From: Sphingomonas sp. PP-F2F-A104-K0414 | Lineage (GTDB): Bacteria > Pseudomonadota > Alphaproteobacteria > Sphingomonadales > Sphingomonadaceae | Direction of reading: 5' to 3' | Assembly (NCBI RefSeq): GCF_004340945.1 | Contig: NZ_SLYD01000005.1 | Location: 480,109 to 544,108 of the forward strand | Length of the DNA: 64,000 bases | In this document: positions 63,409 through 64,000 of the stretch, in pieces | Layout: each line of letters begins with the position of its first letter | How positions within the stretch are numbered: the stretch's first letter is position 1 | The notes under the pieces: model-generated | The model's database searches: none | Told to the model about the DNA's origin: nothing | Seen by the model: only the letters and a program-made list of their open reading frames with translations | Translations under genes and position numbers: made by a program

Positions 63409-64000
63409 TCACGACGCCTGTATCCCGGATAACGGCGCAGGAGCCGGTGGAGCGCGGGCCTGGCGCTGGCGAAGGAAGGTCTCGATGACCACCATACGCC
63501 CGCCGCAACACGGGCATGGCGGCCGGATGTCGTCCGGTTCGGCTCGTGCGTCGGACGCCGCGGGCGGTGCGACCCCGAGCAGTTCGCGGGCTCTTTCGAG
63601 ATGCGCCTTGCGGGTGGCGCCTGCCAGCAGGCCATAGTGGCGGATGCGGTGGAAGCCCTTCGGCAGGACGTGGAGTAGGAAGCGGCGGATGAACTCGTCG
63701 GCGGTCAGTGTCATGACCTGCTGGCGGTCGGCGCCACCCCGGCGATAATCTTTATAGCGGAAGGTAACGCCGGTCTGGTCGAAGCGCAGGATCCGGCTGT
63801 TCGAGATCGCAACGCGGTGCGTGTAGCGCGACAGATAGGCGAGCACCGTCTCGGGGCCGGCAAACGGCGGCTTGGCGTAGACAACCCAGCGCTTCTTCCT
63901 GACCAGGGACAGGTGCCGCAGGAATGCACGCCGGTCGGCGAGGTGCGCGAGCCTGCCGTAGAACGCGAGGCGCCCAGTTTCGTGCAGCAACATCAGCCGG
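63409..64000 (-). mobile_element. IS91-family Y2 transposase, C-terminal part (cut by window edge)
   Basis: The reverse frame is open to the window end, so the N-terminal part lies outside. It includes the Y2 transposase catalytic pair Y-x3-Y in AYLSRYTHRVAISNSRIL, with preceding KRWVVYAKPPFAGPETVL, and a C-terminal Cys pair in PPCPCCGGRM like a zinc-binding tail. IS91-type elements move by rolling-circle replication and often carry neighbouring DNA with them. Whether the element is intact cannot be judged here. It borders the exporter and Pel locus on the right. Confidence 0.88.

Overview
The window is high-GC bacterial chromosome with the marks of a sphingomonad (Alphaproteobacteria, Sphingomonadales, probably Sphingomonas or a close relative). 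These marks are four intact or fragmentary TonB-dependent receptors tied to nutrient loci, a tryptophan-halogenase plus DUF6445 pair beside a carbohydrate receptor, a bacteriophytochrome with an HWE kinase, and intergenic inverted repeats of a type I associate with sphingomonads. The genus call is inference. I saw no rRNA, tRNA or CRISPR array.

Layout. 1-2180: a LysM lipoprotein (cut by the window edge) translationally coupled to a membrane EAL-domain protein. 2181-4756: an ECF sigma factor followed by a rearranged scar in which a truncated FecR, an internal piece of a TonB receptor and an inverted piece of a heavy-metal RND pump are joined end to end. 5194-8382: bacteriophytochrome hybrid kinase and a hexapeptide acyltransferase. 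8455-22754: a carbohydrate uptake region with two TonB receptors, a complete sugar ABC importer (binding protein, two permeases, ATPase), a predicted glycoside hydrolase, DUF6445 and a flavin-dependent halogenase. 23285-28400: envelope and stress genes (small lipoprotein, TM-helix mechanosensitive-type channel, CsbD-like protein, aquaporin Z, PAS-LuxR regulator, a 60-residue orphan, entericidin). 28690-40485: a catabolic cluster with GntR and AraC regulators, MFS transporter, two esterases, an FAD-linked 2-hydroxyacid dehydrogenase, TonB receptor and SDR; a NUDIX hydrolase and an FMN 2-hydroxyacid oxidase follow. A 15-bp palindrome occurs both in front of the regulators and in front of the TonB receptor. 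40738-44583: a small lipoprotein, a MocR-type regulator with a one-base frameshift, a truncated hemoglobin and a SrpA-type catalase-like peroxidase.

45179-62477 is the most interesting part. Eight same-strand genes form a Pel-like exopolysaccharide operon: an RTX protein carrying the Rossmann-like and deacetylase parts of PelA, then pelG, a stand-alone PelA-type glycosidase (GH114-like), PelB split into a TPR protein and a beta-barrel protein, a PelD that lacks its GGDEF domain, pelE and pelF. From pelG onward every junction is a 4-base ATGA or GTGA overlap. No PelC is visible. Convergent to it lies a type I secretion operon (ABC exporter, HlyD adaptor, TolC), whose natural candidate substrate is the RTX deacetylase. 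The picture is a Pel-type polymer synthesised and exported by PelF/G/D/E/B, trimmed by a periplasmic glycosidase, and deacetylated by an enzyme sent outside by the type I system rather than in the periplasm.

62478-64000: repeat-bearing non-coding DNA and the C-terminal part of an IS91-family Y2 transposase running off the right edge.
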